Assembly: GCA_016191795.1 (NCBI GenBank)
Contig: JACPVK010000110.1
Location: forward strand, 1 to 6,873
DNA length: 6,873 nucleotides
Source: Gammaproteobacteria bacterium
GTDB taxonomy: Bacteria > Pseudomonadota > Gammaproteobacteria > SZUA-229
Direction: 5' to 3'
The position numbers were made by a program, and so were the translations under genes. Positions 6,275 through 6,873 of the stretch are shown here, one piece after another. A model generated the notes under the pieces. It was not told the origin of the DNA. It ran no database searches and worked only from the letters and a program-made list of their open reading frames with translations. Position 1 is the first letter of the stretch. Each line of letters starts with the position of its first letter.

Positions 6275-6873
6275 ATGTACAAGTCAGCCCCCACCTTGTA
6301 TCAACACATATTCAGGACACTATTTGCCGCACTGTTATTTTATTTACTGCTGGTCATCATGGCAGCCGTTGCGTTTTTAATGTATCCGGTAATCAATAAC
6401 TCTGTAGAAGAGCTAACACATCTAATCACTGATTCCACCAGCCAATGGCAACAGTTGTCGGCAACAGGGCAAGCTCAATATGCAACACAACTTTACAACA
6501 GAAATAAAATACGCCTGCAAAACGAGAAACCGGCTCAGGCAGGCCGCGTTTACCTTCCCTACGTATTATTACTTGAATCCAGACTTACCAGGCAATCAGG
6601 CCAGAACATCAAGTTTTTTACAACAGAGCAAGACACAACCTGGTACTGGACACGCATTACCGTAAACCAGTCGCCTGTTTATATAAGTTTTTCTCGTGAC
6701 CGTATCGGCACAAGACCACCACTGTTTTTTGTAGCCGTATTGCTATTCGGCATCCTGTTAAGCATCGTAACCAGTATGTATCTCGCACGCCGGGTTACGT
6801 CTGCGATACGCCACCTGGTAAAAGCTGCCGGACAGTTATCACAAGGCCAGCTACCTGATGCCATTCCTGAAAC
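6275..6873 (+). CDS. EnvZ-like sensor histidine kinase, N-terminal part (cut by window end)
   Basis: The frame is open from ATG 6275 to the right edge: 199 codons plus two bases, without a stop. A transmembrane helix (about 15-37) leads into a periplasmic domain of about 110 residues, then a second helix (149-170) and the beginning of a HAMP linker (171 onward, with LVKAAGQLSQGQLPDAIPE). The kinase core with its His box lies beyond the window. The gene begins 4 nt after the regulator stop, has no ribosome site of its own, and probably depends on translational coupling. The topology, the TWYWTRI-x-VNQSPVYISF stretch before the second helix and the pairing with an OmpR homologue suggest an EnvZ-type osmotic or envelope sensor, though overall similarity to E. 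coli EnvZ looks low. The usual HAMP proline is replaced by A177. Confidence 0.85.
   Translation, partial: MYKSAPTLYQHIFRTLFAALLFYLLLVIMAAVAFLMYPVINNSVEELTHLITDSTSQWQQLSATGQAQYATQLYNRNKIRLQNEKPAQAGRVYLPYVLLLESRLTRQSGQNIKFFTTEQDTTWYWTRITVNQSPVYISFSRDRIGTRPPLFFVAVLLFGILLSIVTSMYLARRVTSAIRHLVKAAGQLSQGQLPDAIPE

Noticed and set aside
6480..6864. Short frames on both strands near the right edge
   Set aside because: The continuous frame from 6275 encodes a coherent sensor N-terminus with two membrane helices and a HAMP linker; the others are its shadows.

Overview
The window looks like chromosomal DNA of a gammaproteobacterium with roughly balanced base composition. The evidence is the gene content (RlmI-type rRNA methyltransferase, YihY-type membrane protein, OmpR/EnvZ-like pair, DamX-like SPOR lipoprotein) and a leftward ribosomal RNA operon leader resembling those of Escherichia and Pseudomonas. 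There is no transposase, integrase, phage gene, CRISPR array or tRNA. I cannot name the genus. All genes look intact except the last, which the right edge cuts.

Layout, left to right. Positions 1-184 hold no protein gene. On the minus strand they carry a strong rRNA-type promoter (TTGACC, 16 bp, TATAAT, then a GCGCGCC discriminator) and the first ~127 nt of what I read as an rrn operon leader with a boxA-like element. The 16S gene itself should lie just beyond the left edge. Next, on the minus strand, is a two-gene unit: a YihY/BrkB-family membrane protein (2183-1371), whose end overlaps by 8 bp the start of an RlmI-like 23S rRNA methyltransferase (1378-182). The rRNA methyltransferase therefore lies directly upstream of, and in the same direction as, the rRNA operon.

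A 130-bp divergent spacer separates these from a plus-strand pair: a 693-residue YyaL/SPATA20-type protein (thioredoxin-like DUF255 domain plus an alpha/alpha-barrel region) and a small single-domain cupin, joined by an ATGA stop/start overlap. A GC-rich hairpin at 4775-4794 ends this pair and, read on the other strand, ends the convergent gene for a SPOR-domain lipoprotein. That lipoprotein gene probably starts at a TTG codon.

The last part is divergent from the lipoprotein gene: an OmpR-type response regulator followed 4 nt later by an EnvZ-like sensor kinase that runs off the window after 199 codons. The spacer between lipoprotein and regulator holds two 10-bp tandem half-sites closely resembling the OmpR site of E. 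coli ompC, so the regulator may control itself and the lipoprotein gene. The findings most worth checking are the rrn promoter and leader with its unusual boxA and three evenly spaced leader repeats, the candidate OmpR site, and the TTG start of the lipoprotein.
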